Source: Dipteris shenzhenensis (Eukaryota > Polypodiophyta > Polypodiopsida > Gleicheniales). From it: a stretch of 64,000 bases of DNA. Under the pieces are notes generated by a model that was given only the letters and a program-made list of their open reading frames with translations, was not told the origin of the DNA and did not search any database. Positions 19,613-30,110 of the stretch are shown here, in pieces (position 1 is the stretch's first letter; every line of letters begins with the position of its first letter). The position numbers were made by a program, and so were the translations under genes. Location of the stretch: NCBI GenBank assembly GCA_047967505.1, contig CM106541.1; one strand, written 5' to 3'.

Positions 19613-20263
19613 CTAGAGCCCAAAGCCTGCTGCTGCTGGCTGTAGCTCTGTGAGAGGAAGGAGAAGCTCTGTGGGTGGTCTTATCTCCATCCTGGGTATG
19701 CAAAGACCTAGAGGGAACCTTTTGGAAAGTGGTTTTTGGATCTCTGGACTGGTTTTGGAAAGCTTGAGTGGTTTTGGAGACAAGAAAGTCATTTTTTCTC
19801 TGTCTGTGATGATTTTCAGCTTGAGCCGTTTTGAGTTGTAGGTGTAGCCATTACCTGGTTTTGAACCCGTTGGCTCATTTGGTGAGCAAAAAACTTTGAA
19901 AGAGTGAGAGTGTAGTCCCATATCTGAAAGAACCTTTTCAATTCTTGCAATCTTCCTCTCACTCTCTTGTTGGGGCTTCAAGTTATATGCATCAATGATG
20001 TACGGATGTATGAACTTTTCAATTATTCTCACAATAGCATGAAGTGCACAAATGTGTACTCGCTCAAGAAGAATTTCAAGAATTAGGCTCCATGATGGAT
20101 CTTTCCCTGGCACATCCCTATCCGGTGCCTTAGTTTGATCTATTTCTACAAGTTCAGAGGCCCATTTCTTTTTATTCTTTTTACCACCCTTTGTAGGTAC
20201 TCTCATTTGCATGCACAGTGGACAAGGATGGCTTGTATTTGCTCCATGTGCCACATTAAACAT
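19613..20263 (-). CDS. Antisense ORF in the copia 1 leader, unknown function
   Basis: A 216-codon uninterrupted minus-strand frame lies between the PBS and gag, in a part of the element that is normally non-coding. Visible features: an N-terminal HPCPLC motif with two Cys that could bind metal, a Lys-rich patch, a helical segment HICALHAIVRIIEKF in the middle, and a Lys/Leu-rich C-terminus. I do not recognise a family with confidence. The Cys pair followed by an LHA-x-RIIEK helix looks like a conserved domain rather than random translation, while the C-terminal third reads like noise. Possibly a captured fragment of a host or other-transposon gene. Surrounding domains of copia 1 are full of stops while this frame is open, which is notable but not proof of function. 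Confidence 0.4.
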   Translation of the reverse strand: MFNVAHGANTSHPCPLCMQMRVPTKGGKKNKKKWASELVEIDQTKAPDRDVPGKDPSWSLILEILLERVHICALHAIVRIIEKFIHPYIIDAYNLKPQQESERKIARIEKVLSDMGLHSHSFKVFCSPNEPTGSKPGNGYTYNSKRLKLKIITDREKMTFLSPKPLKLSKTSPEIQKPLSKRFPLGLCIPRMEIRPPTELLLPLTELQPAAAGFGL

Positions 20264-21550
20264 GGTATTTTAACGTTGTGAGTGGTTTTTTGAGCAAAAA
20301 TTCATTTTTTGCTTTTGTGTGACGATTTCTCTCTGAGAGAGATGATTTCTTCTGTGAACCACCTCATAGTCTTCTGTGAACCACCTCATAGGTGTTGCCA
20401 TTCACTATTTTGGGACTCTGCTACTCATTTTGTGAGCTCTGTGAAAGATTTAAAGCAAAGAAGAAGCTTACTGTGTGAATCTGCGTCAGTCCCTCTCGTG
20501 TGCTCATAGTTCAAGCCTTCCATCTAGCTTCCGAGCAGCCCGTGTGAAGGAAGCAAGTAGGCATTTTGTCCGTTTTCATGATCTCTGATCTCCTCCTACA
20601 TTCGGACGCTTGTGGTTCAGACCCACTCCTTAAGGTTACCATTTTCTATTCCGCATGTTACGGTCGAGCTAGAACTGTTGTCTGTGAAATTTGGGACAAT
20701 TCGGTGAAGCATTCAAGGAGTTAGAGATCTCTGCGTAGTGGTTTTTCTCCTTGTTGCATATTTTCTCACACAAAGGTGACACATGGCATTTTTGCTAAGG
20801 TCTAAGTTACTTGAGGTTTATTTGCTGGTAAACTACAAGGGTTGACTCCCGATTTCACATCCGTTGGTTGGGATTTCGAACTTCACCAGAAGAGAGATAT
20901 TTGCAGATTTTCTCGTTGATTTCGATTATGCAGTGACACCCATGTTTTGAGGCATCCTAGGTTCTATTTTCACTAGCGGTCATTGTCACGGGGCCATGAT
21001 TTTTTGGATATACCTTATGCAAATCAATCCGGTTGAGCCATGTGCGCTCATTCGCGATTTGCATGGGGTTGTAGTGGATGCTTTACAGGCCATTTGCATG
21101 CATTGCGATCCTTGTTGGATGCACTAATAGGCCCAGATTACCTTGTGAGATGTTTTATTGATGGACGTTTAGTACACACATGCTATTTCATGCTCCGTGA
21201 TGGCTTTGACACATTGTAGTTGATGCAAGATAATGCTATGCTCTCTTGGATGCGACATTATTAATGCTTATGCCATTGGAGTGTGTTAATGCTTGAGGCA
21301 TTTGGCTCTTATTGGCATTGGGTTTGCCATTTTTTTTGTCATTGCAGGTTGATATTTTCTTTTGGGCCATATTTGCTCATATGGATGCATAGTATATGCA
21401 CATGAGTCGGTTGCATTTTGATGCTTTGAGCCTTTGAGGTTTGGTGATATTATCTTCCATTGTGGCATACATTTTTGGGTGCACTTGGTATTTGGTGTGA
21501 CTCTTTCTTGTTGCAAGTACTAGCATTTGAAATTTTGCTTTCTTTGCATC
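20264..21550 (+). other. Copia 1 leader, remainder
   Basis: No coding recognised. A 25-bp direct repeat (TTCTGTGAACCACCTCATAG) is found at about 20350 and 20371. Confidence 0.55.
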
Positions 21551-22278
21551 ATGGCATCCTCTTCCATGTCTGAAAAGGAGCTTTTCAGCGTTAAAAAGTT
21601 TGATGGGACAAACTTTTCTCTTTGGAGAGAACATATAAGGGATGTGCTTACTCAAATGAAGTAGATTAGACCCTGGGAAGGGAGCAATTATGTCTGAGGA
21701 TGATTGGAATGAGTTGGATGCATTAGCAAAGTCTACTATAAGACTTCGTCTGGCAGAGTCAGTTTATTTCACAATAGTAAATGAGCAAACTATGAAAAAT
21801 TTGTGGAAGAAATTATGTGCCACTTATGAGAAGGCAACTACCTCTAATAAAGTTTACCTCATGAAGAGGTTGTTTGATTTGCAAATGAAGGAAGGGGTCC
21901 CCATTGCTTCTCTCTTCAATGAATTCAATATTGTTTTCAGCCAGCTTCAGGCTCAGAAGCTAAAGTTTGATGCAGAGACTAAGGCAATATTCCTCTTGTG
22001 TTCATTGCCATCCTCATGGGATACCTTTTGTATAGCTGTCAATACCTCTGCACCTAGTGGAGTACTAAAGTTTGATGATGTTGTGGATAGCTTGTTGGCC
22101 AAGAAGATTAGACGAAAGTCTATGGATGGCAACGAGAAGGATGCATCCTTAAATGCAAAGGGACAGATCACAGTTCAGGGAGAAGTCCCAAGAAAGAGGG
22201 AAGTCTGGTAGCAAATCCAGGGCATTAAACATTGAGTCTTACCATTGTGGCAAGAAGGGCCACATGAAAAACTATTGC
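21551..22278 (+). pseudogene. Copia 1 gag
   Basis: Begins at ATG 21551 (MASSSMSEKELFSVKKFDG...FSLWREHI, the typical copia gag N-terminus). A TAG stop at 21662 and a +1 frameshift break it. It continues from 21690 with the UBN2-type gag core (STIRLRLAESV, LWKKLCATYEK, MKRLFDLQMKEG, FNEFNIVFSQL, LLCSLPSSWD). A knuckle lies at 22237-22278 in another frame: the first Cys has become Ser (TCT for TGT), leaving SX2CX4HX4C. The protein would form the particle and bind RNA. This copy cannot. Confidence 0.87.
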
Positions 22279-22439
22279 TACAAGCTGAAAAGGGAGCAAA
22301 AGGATAAAAAAAAGAATGCAAATTGAAGTGCAAATAAGAAGGAAGAGATTCCAAGGAAGGAAAAAGAAAAAGTGAGGATCAAGAGATCAATGCAATCACT
22401 GATAATAGTGACAATGACATTCTCTTCATGTCTAGTCTA

Positions 22440-22860
22440 CCTACAAAGTTGCTTACCACTTCACGTGATGCATATTCATAGGGTTGGCTTTGGATTCTAG
22501 TGCTTCATTCCATGTTACACCCCATAGGATATGGTTCTCCACTTATGACAATGGAAAGATACGTTGTATGCATCTTGGAAATAACTATGCATTTGACATA
22601 GTGGGAGCAGGCGACAAAAAAATTTCTTTTGCAAATGGGTCTGCTTTTGTTTTAAAAAATGTGAGACATGTGCCTAAGCTGACCAGGAGTCTCATTTTAT
22701 CGGGTCAGCTAGATGATGTTGGTTTTTAGACCACCTTGGGCTTTCAGAGTTGGAAAATTGGGAAGGGCTCTATGGTTTTGGCAGGAGGTGTAAAGTGTGG
22801 GACATTGTATCCCTTACATGTATCAGGGGTGCCTGATCATGTTGTTGCAATAATCGAGCA
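22440..22860 (+). pseudogene. Copia 1 protease and pre-integrase
   Basis: LDSSASFHVTP at 22485-22520 corresponds to the copia protease active site (LDSGASxHxTP) with Gly changed to Ser. Next come RHVPKLTRSLILSGQLDDVG, the standard tail of the domain, and a decayed pre-integrase stretch (TLWHCQLGHM at about 22868) with the His pair. Single stops separate the pieces. Confidence 0.83.
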
Positions 22861-23870
22861 GCTAAGTACTTTGTGGCATTGTCAGTTGGGGCACATGGAG
22901 GGCACATGAGCCAGAATGGAATGAAACTCTATTGCCACTTGGTTTATGTACTGCATTTGAGTTTTTCTGATTGTGAATTTGTGAGCATTGTCTCTATGGG
23001 AAGCAGACTAAATCAGCCCATAAAAGAAGGGGAAAGAAAGAGCTTGAAAAGATTGATTTGGTGCATTCAGACATATGTGGTCCCATGCCTACACGATCAT
23101 TAGGCGAGGCTGAATACTATGTGACATTCATTGATGATGCAACTAGGAAAGTGTGGGCATATGCTATGGCTCAAAAGAGCGATGTGTTCTAGGTATTTTA
23201 GTTTTGGTTGAAAATCAATAAGATAGAATGCTCAAATGCATATAGGTTGACAATGATGGAGAGTATCTGTCTCATGACTTTTAGCATTTTTGTGATACAT
23301 GTGGTATGAAGAGGAAGTTCACATCCCGTCATACTCCAGAGTAAAATCTAGTTGCAGAAAAGATGAACCACACCATTTAGGAAAGGTTGCAATGTATGCT
23401 TTCCAAACAAGTTTTTCTGGTGGTTTTTGGGTTGAGGCAATGAAGACTGCAATGCATGTGATCAATATATCACCTAGTTATAGTTTGGATGCTGGTATTC
23501 TTGAAGAGGCATGGAGTGGCAAGAAGCCCTCTTACTCTCATTTGTGTATATTTGCGTGTGAGGCATATGCACATGTGCCAAAAGAGCTTCGAAAAAAGCT
23601 AGATCCTAAGTCTAGGAAATGCATCTTTTTATAATATGGTGAAAGTGGAGAGAAGGGCTATCGTCTCTGGGATCTAAAAGCAAAGAAGATCATACAAAGC
23701 CATGATGTGGTCCACAATGAGAAGAAGATGCATAAGACACCCATGAGGGATGTGGAAATGAGGAGAATCACTTTCTAGGATATGAATCCACCTGCATATG
23801 TTGATAGACAACATGTTATCCATGCACCGAATGTGCAGAAAATGGTGCGATCAGGTAATCTCATAGGTAC
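22861..23870 (+). pseudogene. Copia 1 integrase
   Basis: Integrase motifs are spread over frames: LVHSDICGP near 23060 (in a frame different from the open one at 22873), TFIDDATRKVWAYAM near 23127, and then 23299-23634 with the core end (AFQTSFSGGFWVEA, EEAWSGKKPSYSHLCIFACEAYAHVPKELRKKLDPKSRKCIFL, of which the last part is the strong copia GKP-x-S-HL-x-FG-x-x-A region). At least three stops or frameshifts make it inactive. Confidence 0.82.
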
Positions 23871-24033
23871 ATGATCAAGGGCAAATCATGGATCATCTAT
23901 TGATGGAAATGATGAGCCAAATAAGGTTGATATGCAGGCAGGAAATCAAGCTAAAATGCCTTTGAGAAGATCAGCTAGAGTGTCTAGACCCTGCCTGAGA
24001 GATTTGTTCCAGGGGTAGACTATGTGATGCTTA

Positions 24034-24990
24034 TTGCCTTCTTGCTATAGAGAGGCTATGCGCAAGAACCAACACAAGTCAGAGCATGCTATGCAATTAG
24101 AAATGAATTCACCCATGAAAAATAATACTTGGGACTTGGTTTCTTTGCCACATGGAAAGAAAGCATTGCCATGTAAATGGGCCTGCAAGATGGTCATAGG
24201 TGATGATGTGTCTAAGTATAAGGCTTGTTTGGTTGCTAAAGGGTTCAAGCAAGAGAAGGGTGTGGACTTCGATGATGTCTTCTCTCCGATTGTGAATATG
24301 AACACACTTAGATATGTACTTGGACTTGTGGCAGTAGAGGATATGGAGCTTATGCAGATGGATGTCAAGACAGCTCTCTTGTATGGGGATCTGCATGAGA
24401 AAATTTACATGGTAGAGCTAGAAGGCTTTGAAGAAAAGGGCAAAGAGCATTTGGTTTGCAAGCTGAAAAAAAGTCCTTAAGCAAGCGCCTACAAAATGGT
24501 ATCATAAGTTTGATGCTTTCATTCGGTCCCACGGTTTTAGAGAAGAAGTGAGATTGATCACTGCCTCTATACTAAAAGGGCTAAGGATAATAGCCTGATA
24601 CTCGTGGCACTTTATGTGGATGATATGCTATTGGCTAGCAAATGCATTGAAGGCCAAGTTGCATGAGGCCTTTGACATGAAAGATTTGGGACCTGTAGGT
24701 CATATTTGATCAGAGTAGGAAACTCCTTTGTCTTTCACAAAAGGAGTATGTTACAAAAGTGTTGTAGCTTTTTAATATGGAGGAGGGGAAGGAAGTAAGC
24801 ACTCCATTGCTTCCATATGTGAAACTGAGTCAAGAAGATAGTCCCAAATCAGATTAGGAGAGGGCCATGATGGCCAAAGTTCCTTATGCATTAGTGGTTG
24901 GGAGTCTTATGCTTGCTATGATAGTTACTAGACCGGGTGTTGCATTTGTAGTGGGAGTTGTTAGCTGATATATGGCTAATCTAGGAAAGA
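24034..24990 (+). pseudogene. Copia 1 reverse transcriptase
   Basis: The frame 24034-24480 carries the RT start: MEMNSPMKNNTWDLVSLP-like region, CKWACKMV, KACLVAKGFKQEKGVDFDDVFSPIV and LMQMDVKTALLYGDLHEKIYM (motif A). After a stop and a frameshift the palm continues, with LVALYVDDMLLAS near 24600-24640 holding the catalytic DD. The thumb is fragmentary. Same strand and order as the neighbouring domains. Confidence 0.86.
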
Positions 24991-25505
24991 GGCACTGGGA
25001 GGCAGTTAAGTGCATCATGAGGTACATGAAGGATGCCAAGGAGATGTGCATCTACTTTGGCAGAAGAGAGATGCGTGTACTTGGGTACACAAATTGAGAC
25101 AATGCAAGAGGCATGTGGATAGTAGGAAATCCACTTCTAGTCATGTGTTCACCTTTGCAGGTGGTGCAGTGTCATGGATGTCTTGCACACAGAAGTGCAT
25201 TGCTTTGTCTACGACAAAGGCTGAGTATGTTGCAGCCATAGAGGGTTGCAAGAATGCTATATGGATTGATCAGCTAGTGGGAGATTTGGGAATTCATACA
25301 TGTATACCGACATTTCATGGCGATTCCATGAGTGCTATTCAGCTAGCATAGAATCTGGTCAGGTACCATTTCATTAGGGATGTACTTGAGGACAAGTGCA
25401 TAGAGCTTGTCAAGGTTCATATAGATGATAACCCTATAGATGTGCTGACGAAGAGTCTACCTAGTCAGCGGTTTGAGTATTTTCATGTATTGATGGGCAT
25501 TGGAT
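24991..25505 (+). pseudogene. Copia 1 RNase H
   Basis: Contains SRKSTSSHVFTFAGGAVSW, then STTKAEYVAAIEGCKNAIW (Glu of the active site) and DQLVGDLG in the frame 25010-25351. After a TAG, YHFIRDVLEDKCIELVKVHIDDNPIDVLTKSLP continues to about 25470, the usual end of copia pol. Confidence 0.86.
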
Positions 25506-25547
25506 AGTATGCTCAATGGTTGTTCTCCCTTAAAGGCACATTGGCCT

Positions 25548-25560
25548 TTAAGTTGGAGGT
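25548..25560 (+). promoter_or_regulatory. Copia 1 polypurine tract
   Basis: AAGTTGGAGGT directly before the right LTR. Confidence 0.7.
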
Positions 25561-25738
25561 TATGGGGGTTAAAGGCTACTGTGCCTTAACCCCAGTTATG
25601 TAAAATACTCAAAAGCATATATATATATATATATATATGGATGACGTAGAAGATTAGGTGTTTTGCACCCACTAGACCTTGTGTGGCTCTCCTTCTCTCA
25701 CCCTCTTTCATTTTCGATCCCGTTGTTGAATCCCCTCA
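25561..25738 (+). repeat. Copia 1 right LTR
   Basis: Matches 19395-19567. The difference in length is mainly extension of the AT microsatellite (25618-25638). It is followed by the target duplication AGTAC at 25739-25743. Confidence 0.88.
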
Positions 25739-25743
25739 AGTAC

Positions 25744-26090
25744 ATGGTGGAGAAATAGTCTCCCTCATAGATCATGGAGGTTAAACTAATCTAAGAGGGT
25801 AAGAGTTTAGGGGAAGCATAGGAATGGGAGAGAAAGAAGGTGTAAGAGTAAGGGGGTGGGGGGAGAGAGAGGAGAAGGGTGGAAGAGAGGGAGAGGAGGA
25901 GTTGCAAGGTTGGAAGAGACGGGAGTAGGATATAAATTTAGGACATGCTTTTGGACATGAGAGTACAAGGGAGCATGGACACTTGGAGACCATTGCATAG
26001 AACACCAAAATAGAACTCAGCACAATGCCCCAAATAGTGTGGGCTTCATCCATCATGAGGTATTTATATAAGTTGAAGAGCTTCGCTCTC
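25744..26090. other. No gene seen
   Basis: Includes a purine-rich stretch (25820-25910). The reverse-strand frames here are low-complexity Pro/Ser/Leu translations. Confidence 0.5.
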
Positions 26091-26300
26091 CACATGTAGG
26101 ACTTTCTTTCTCTACATGTAGAAATTGCATCTAGGATGTGCATGTAGAAGTTGCATGTAGGATGCTAGGACTTCATCTAAAACTTGCATGTGAAACCTAC
26201 ATGTAGAACATGCATGTAGGAATTGCATGTAGAACTTGCATCTAGAACATGCATGTAGGAATTGTATGTAGAACTTGCAGGTAGAACATGTGTAAGACAG
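26091..26300. repeat. Minisatellite, GCATGTAGAACTT unit
   Basis: A unit of about 15-17 bp (variants of TTGCATGTAGAA and ATGCATGTAGGAA) repeats some 12 times. Confidence 0.85.
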
Positions 26301-26980
26301 ATTATTCCTAGCCTTATGTAAGTACAAGTGGAGATTTTCAATACTCCACACCCACATTCTGTGCTACTTAAGTCCATGTTAACATACCCTCAAATCCATT
26401 TTATTGCCCATCCTTGGGTTATGGCCTATTGTGATCATGGACTTGGGATGCAATGCTTATAGGCGGTCAAACAAGGTACCAAGTCCCCTCTGCAATAGGA
26501 AGGATTTTGTGATAGTCGAAAGTGCATATGCTGATGGAGGTGGCCACATACGTTCCTAGGATTCTGCTGCATCAATGGTCATATAGTTGGAAGGAGACCT
26601 GGGCTACATTGGTATTTCTCCCGATTCCCTTTCATGCATACTCTTTATTAGAGCTATCACTCTATACCATAAATGCTTGTGGTTGCTTTGGTTGAGAAGA
26701 GTTCGATGGCTGTGAACTTTGGCGGGGGTCTCGTTTTGCTGAGGCTACGGACTCTTTCATTGAATCTTCTTAAGCTTTGGCATTTCTTCCTATCATGCAT
26801 TCATTTTGGATAGGATTGCACCCTGAGCATTCAACTTGTAGATCATTTTGTATGCAAGAGTGATATTTATGCATGAGGAGATGGCTATGAACTTTGGCGG
26901 GTGTCATTGCTAAGGATAGAGACTCTTTCACTGAATCTTCTTGAGATTTAGCATATCTTCCTGTCCTGCTTGTGATTTCC
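26301..26980. other. No gene seen
   Basis: A diverged repeat of about 200 bp is present: CTATGAACTTTGGCGGGTGTC and the sequence around CTTTCATTGAATCTTCTT occur at about 26711 and 26886. It lies beyond the 3' side of gypsy B1 and may be part of its tail. Confidence 0.5.
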
Positions 26981-27632
26981 TTGCATTCTTTGAGACTTTT
27001 TATTAATGCAATTTATAATGTGCCTATTCAAAATTGTGTGAGTGCACGTGACCTAACGACTAGGCAAGGACTAACTATATTCTTATTTGTTGGGACTCAA
27101 TCATCACCTCTGAGCCCTAGGTTGAAATTGATTAGGTCTTCCTATATGTGCAAAAATGTGCGTGTGTGTGACAATCTAGTTCTAACTATAGGGGATTTAA
27201 GATTTCCAAATCATTGGTTTTATTGATGTTGTCTTGCGAGTTGTCATGGATGAGTTGTGAGAGTTGTCATAGTGGAATTTGAGTTTGTTGCCATTGATCT
27301 CTGTTGCCATTCTTGCATTCTTTGAGACTTTTTATTAATGCAATTTATAATGTGCCTATTCAAAATTGTGTGAGTGCACGTGACCTAACGACTAGGCAAG
27401 GACTAACTATATTCTTATTTGTTGGGACTCAATCATCACCTCTGAGCCCTAGGTTGAAATTGATTAGGTCTTCCTATATGTGCAAAAATGTGCGTGTGTG
27501 TGACAATCTAGTTCTAACTATAGGGGATTTAAGATTTCCAAATCATTGGTTTTATTGATGTTGTCTTGCGAGTTGTCATGGATGAGTTGTGAGAGTTGTC
27601 ATAGTGGAATTTGAGTTTGTTGCCATTGATCA
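26981..27632 (-). repeat. 332-bp tandem duplication, gypsy B post-integrase region
   Basis: Two copies (26981-27300 and 27313-27632) appear identical, with period 332 bp and a 12-bp joint. The reverse complement matches the sequence just after integrase in gypsy B2 (around 36455-36560; for example CAACCTAGGRCTCAGAGGTGATGATT). It is therefore a duplicated piece of the element 3' region. The identical 84-codon frames on the + strand are a by-product. Confidence 0.88.
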
Positions 27633-27639
27633 TTGATCT

Positions 27640-28880
27640 CTGTCCACACTTTCTAGGAGCATAGTGTCAATTGGGTACTTTATAAGGTCCTTGGACTTGA
27701 TACTTTAATTTGCCCTTGTGGACTTTGGCGTTGTAGAGCAAGACAAGGTCACCTTCATTAATCTCCTTATCCTTGAGATTCCTATCAAACCATGCCTTCA
27801 TCTTTTTTCTATTGTGGTTGCATGGTAGGATCTTAGCTTGATTTCAATATGCTTCTCAAGTTGGGATAGTCGTGCTTCCAGGGTTTTTTTAATCACTAAG
27901 GCGCTCTTGTACTACCACTCGTAGACTAGGGATAATGAATTCTAATCAGACTACCACCTCCGAACCATATACTTGTTGGAATGGCATAAAACATGTGTTG
28001 ATATTAAAAGTGGTTTTATAGGCCGATAAGGTAGAGTTATGCTTTTCCTCCCAGTCAGAGCAATTGGGTTCCAATACCTTTGTCAGAATAATGCATAGGG
28101 TTTTATTGGTAGATTCTGCTTGGCCATTTCAGCGAGGATAGTAGCGAGTGATCTTCTGGTGTACAACCATGATTCTTGTGTTAAGTTCCTGAATCACTTC
28201 ATCGACAAATTGCATGCCTTGGTTAGAGACTATTTCAAGGGGCAACCATACCATCGTGTGGAACTTGGCAGTACTTTTAGCATTAACTTGTGTACTGCTT
28301 TTGTCTCAACCCATTTAGTGAAATAACATGTTGCCACAATTATGTACCAAGCTTGTGTTCCTTTAAGATGTATGGGTCCTACAAAGTAAATTCCCCATTT
28401 TGCAAAGGTTTGTTGTGTTGTGACTGTGGTTAGGGGATTGAAGTCTTTGTGTTGGAGTTTGGCAGTTCTTTGGCATACATCACATTTTTTATGAACTCAT
28501 AGGCATCATTCCACAATGTGGACCACCAATAGCTAGCTAAAATAATTTTTTGAGCTATGGCTTGTCCAACAAAGTGCCCTATTGTAATGTCTTCATTCAA
28601 TATTTCATGTGACACATCTACGTAGGATCTGACCTATACTTGTTTTGTATAATTGGCCTGCTATGATTTCATATGATGTAGCTTTGATTATGAGTTTGTG
28701 GGATTCCACGAGACACAACTCTAGTGTGGGTCTTCCCATCTTTAAGTATCTAATGATGTCAGTACACGATTCTAGGACAGAACAATGTGCCATCAAGCAA
28801 GTCATATTTGACCCTAGTGGGTTCTTCTTATGATCTGACATCAAAAAAGTGATTGGCAATGTATTGTTGAGCAACATTAC
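27640..28880 (-). pseudogene. Gypsy B1 integrase
   Basis: Pieces on the minus strand: linker and zinc finger at 28605-28877 and 28430-28615 (IIAGQLYKTSIGQILRRCV; GHFVGQAIAQKIILASYWWSTLWNDAYEFIKN), then a fragmentary core, then the C-terminal GPY-type part at about 27650-27800 (MKAWFDRNLKDKEI, HKGKLKYQVQGPYKV). The second half of the HHCC finger is split by a frameshift. Several stops; inactive. Confidence 0.8.
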
Positions 28881-29270
28881 AGACCATTATTTTGAAATTC
28901 AATTCTTGAAGCAAGAGAAGCCATCTAGTTATTCTTCTTGTTGTACACAGACAATTTACAAGATGTAGTAGTGCTTGATGGTCAAAGTAGAATAAAAAAT
29001 CATTTGCTAATAAATAGTATCAAAATTTCTTGACACTATAGACCATTTCCAGTGCTTCTTTTTTGGTGGTTGTGTAGTTTATTTTGGGATCATTGAGTGG
29101 GCGACTGGCAAAGTAAATTGGGTAATCCTTCTTGTGATCCCTAGGTTGGTATAGTAGGCTCCCAATTGCATATTTAGAGCCATCAATGTGGACATGAAAA
29201 TCAATATCCCAATTGGGAGATATAAGGATCGGTACTATGATTAGGTACCATTTTAGAATATCAAGTCTTG
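28881..29270 (-). pseudogene. Gypsy B1 RNase H
   Basis: The reverse complement gives NWDIDFHVHIDGSKYAIGSLLYQ, then YPIYFASRPLND, NYTTTKKEALEMVYSVKKF and FDHQALLHLVN. The usual motifs (TDHxAL as FDHQAL) are recognisable. A TAG follows KKF. Confidence 0.8.
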
Positions 29271-30110
29271 GTCACACTCTTCCGTCCAAAATAATTCCAC
29301 CAAAAACTTGTATAGAGGGCAAGCTATCATGGCATACTGCAAGATGGATCTTTTGGAGTAGCCAGTGTGACCCATAAAGAGGTACGCTCCTTTTGAAATC
29401 TGTGGAGGTGGTAATTCCCTCATAATTCCATGATGATTTTGACTTTGTCCATGTCGATTGCAATTCCATGTTCAGAGATGATGTGTCCCCAAAAACTCTA
29501 TGATGAACTTGCATTTTGTTAGATTTAGGGAGATGCCATACTCCTTACATTTGATAAGAGCTACTTTAAGGCACTATAGGTGGCCATGTTTGTTGGAATG
29601 GATGCACAAGTCATCCAAGAAGACATGTAGAAACTTATTTAGTAATGACTTGCAAGTGGTAAACATGATTCTTTGTAATGTGGCATGGGCATTTCATAAA
29701 TAGAACAACATGACTCTGTAGAGGCAAAGATTCCCATTCTATTGCAAACACTATTTTAGATTGATTTTTAGGATTTGTTTGCAATTGGTTGTAGCCACTA
29801 AATTTTTCGAAGAAGTATATTTTTTATCCTGCCACTTTTTCTAATATTGTTTCTGTTAGGGGAAAGGGATAGTGATCCTTGATGGTGGCAACATTCACAT
29901 TCTTCAAGTTCAAACATATGCACAGCTTCTTGTTAGATTTAGGCACAATCATGATGGGGGAAACCCAATTGATCTCATAGATGAATACTGCATCTAAGAG
30001 CTTGTCTATCTCATCATACACCATGATGCCATATTTGGGATCTATTCGATATGGTCCACATACCTTAGGGCGTGTACCTTCCCTAATAAGTATGGTGTGT
30101 ACAGCCACTT
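29271..30110 (-). pseudogene. Gypsy B1 reverse transcriptase
   Basis: The N-terminal fingers are in the frame 29824-30108 (GPYRIDPKYGIMVYDEIDKLL, WVSPIMIVPKSNKKLCICLNLKNVNVATIKDHYPFPL). The palm is at about 29590-29720 with FLHVFLDDLCIHS (catalytic LDD). The thumb/connection is at 29272-29514 in decayed form. The lineage's characteristic conserved words are easy to see, but stops and shifts disable it. Confidence 0.83.

Larger units (their letters stand above)
19395..25738 (+). mobile_element. Ty1/copia LTR retrotransposon 1, decayed
   Basis: About 6.3 kb with LTRs 19395-19567 and 25561-25738, an initiator-Met PBS, an unusually long leader (about 2 kb), then gag, protease, integrase, RT and RNase H in copia order, and a PPT. 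Stops and frameshifts are common in all domains. The ends are CG (left) and TA (right), both explained by transition mutations of an ancestral TG, and the 5-bp AGTAC duplication fits exactly on that reading. The leader contains an antisense ORF described separately. Confidence 0.88.

Noticed and set aside
26091-26300. CRISPR-like array of short repeats
   Set aside because: The units are adjacent and diverged with no unique spacers. It is a minisatellite in a eukaryotic genome.
26972-27558. Two identical 84-codon ORFs as a duplicated gene
   Set aside because: They lie in the 332-bp tandem repeats, in antisense to the element, and show no protein features.
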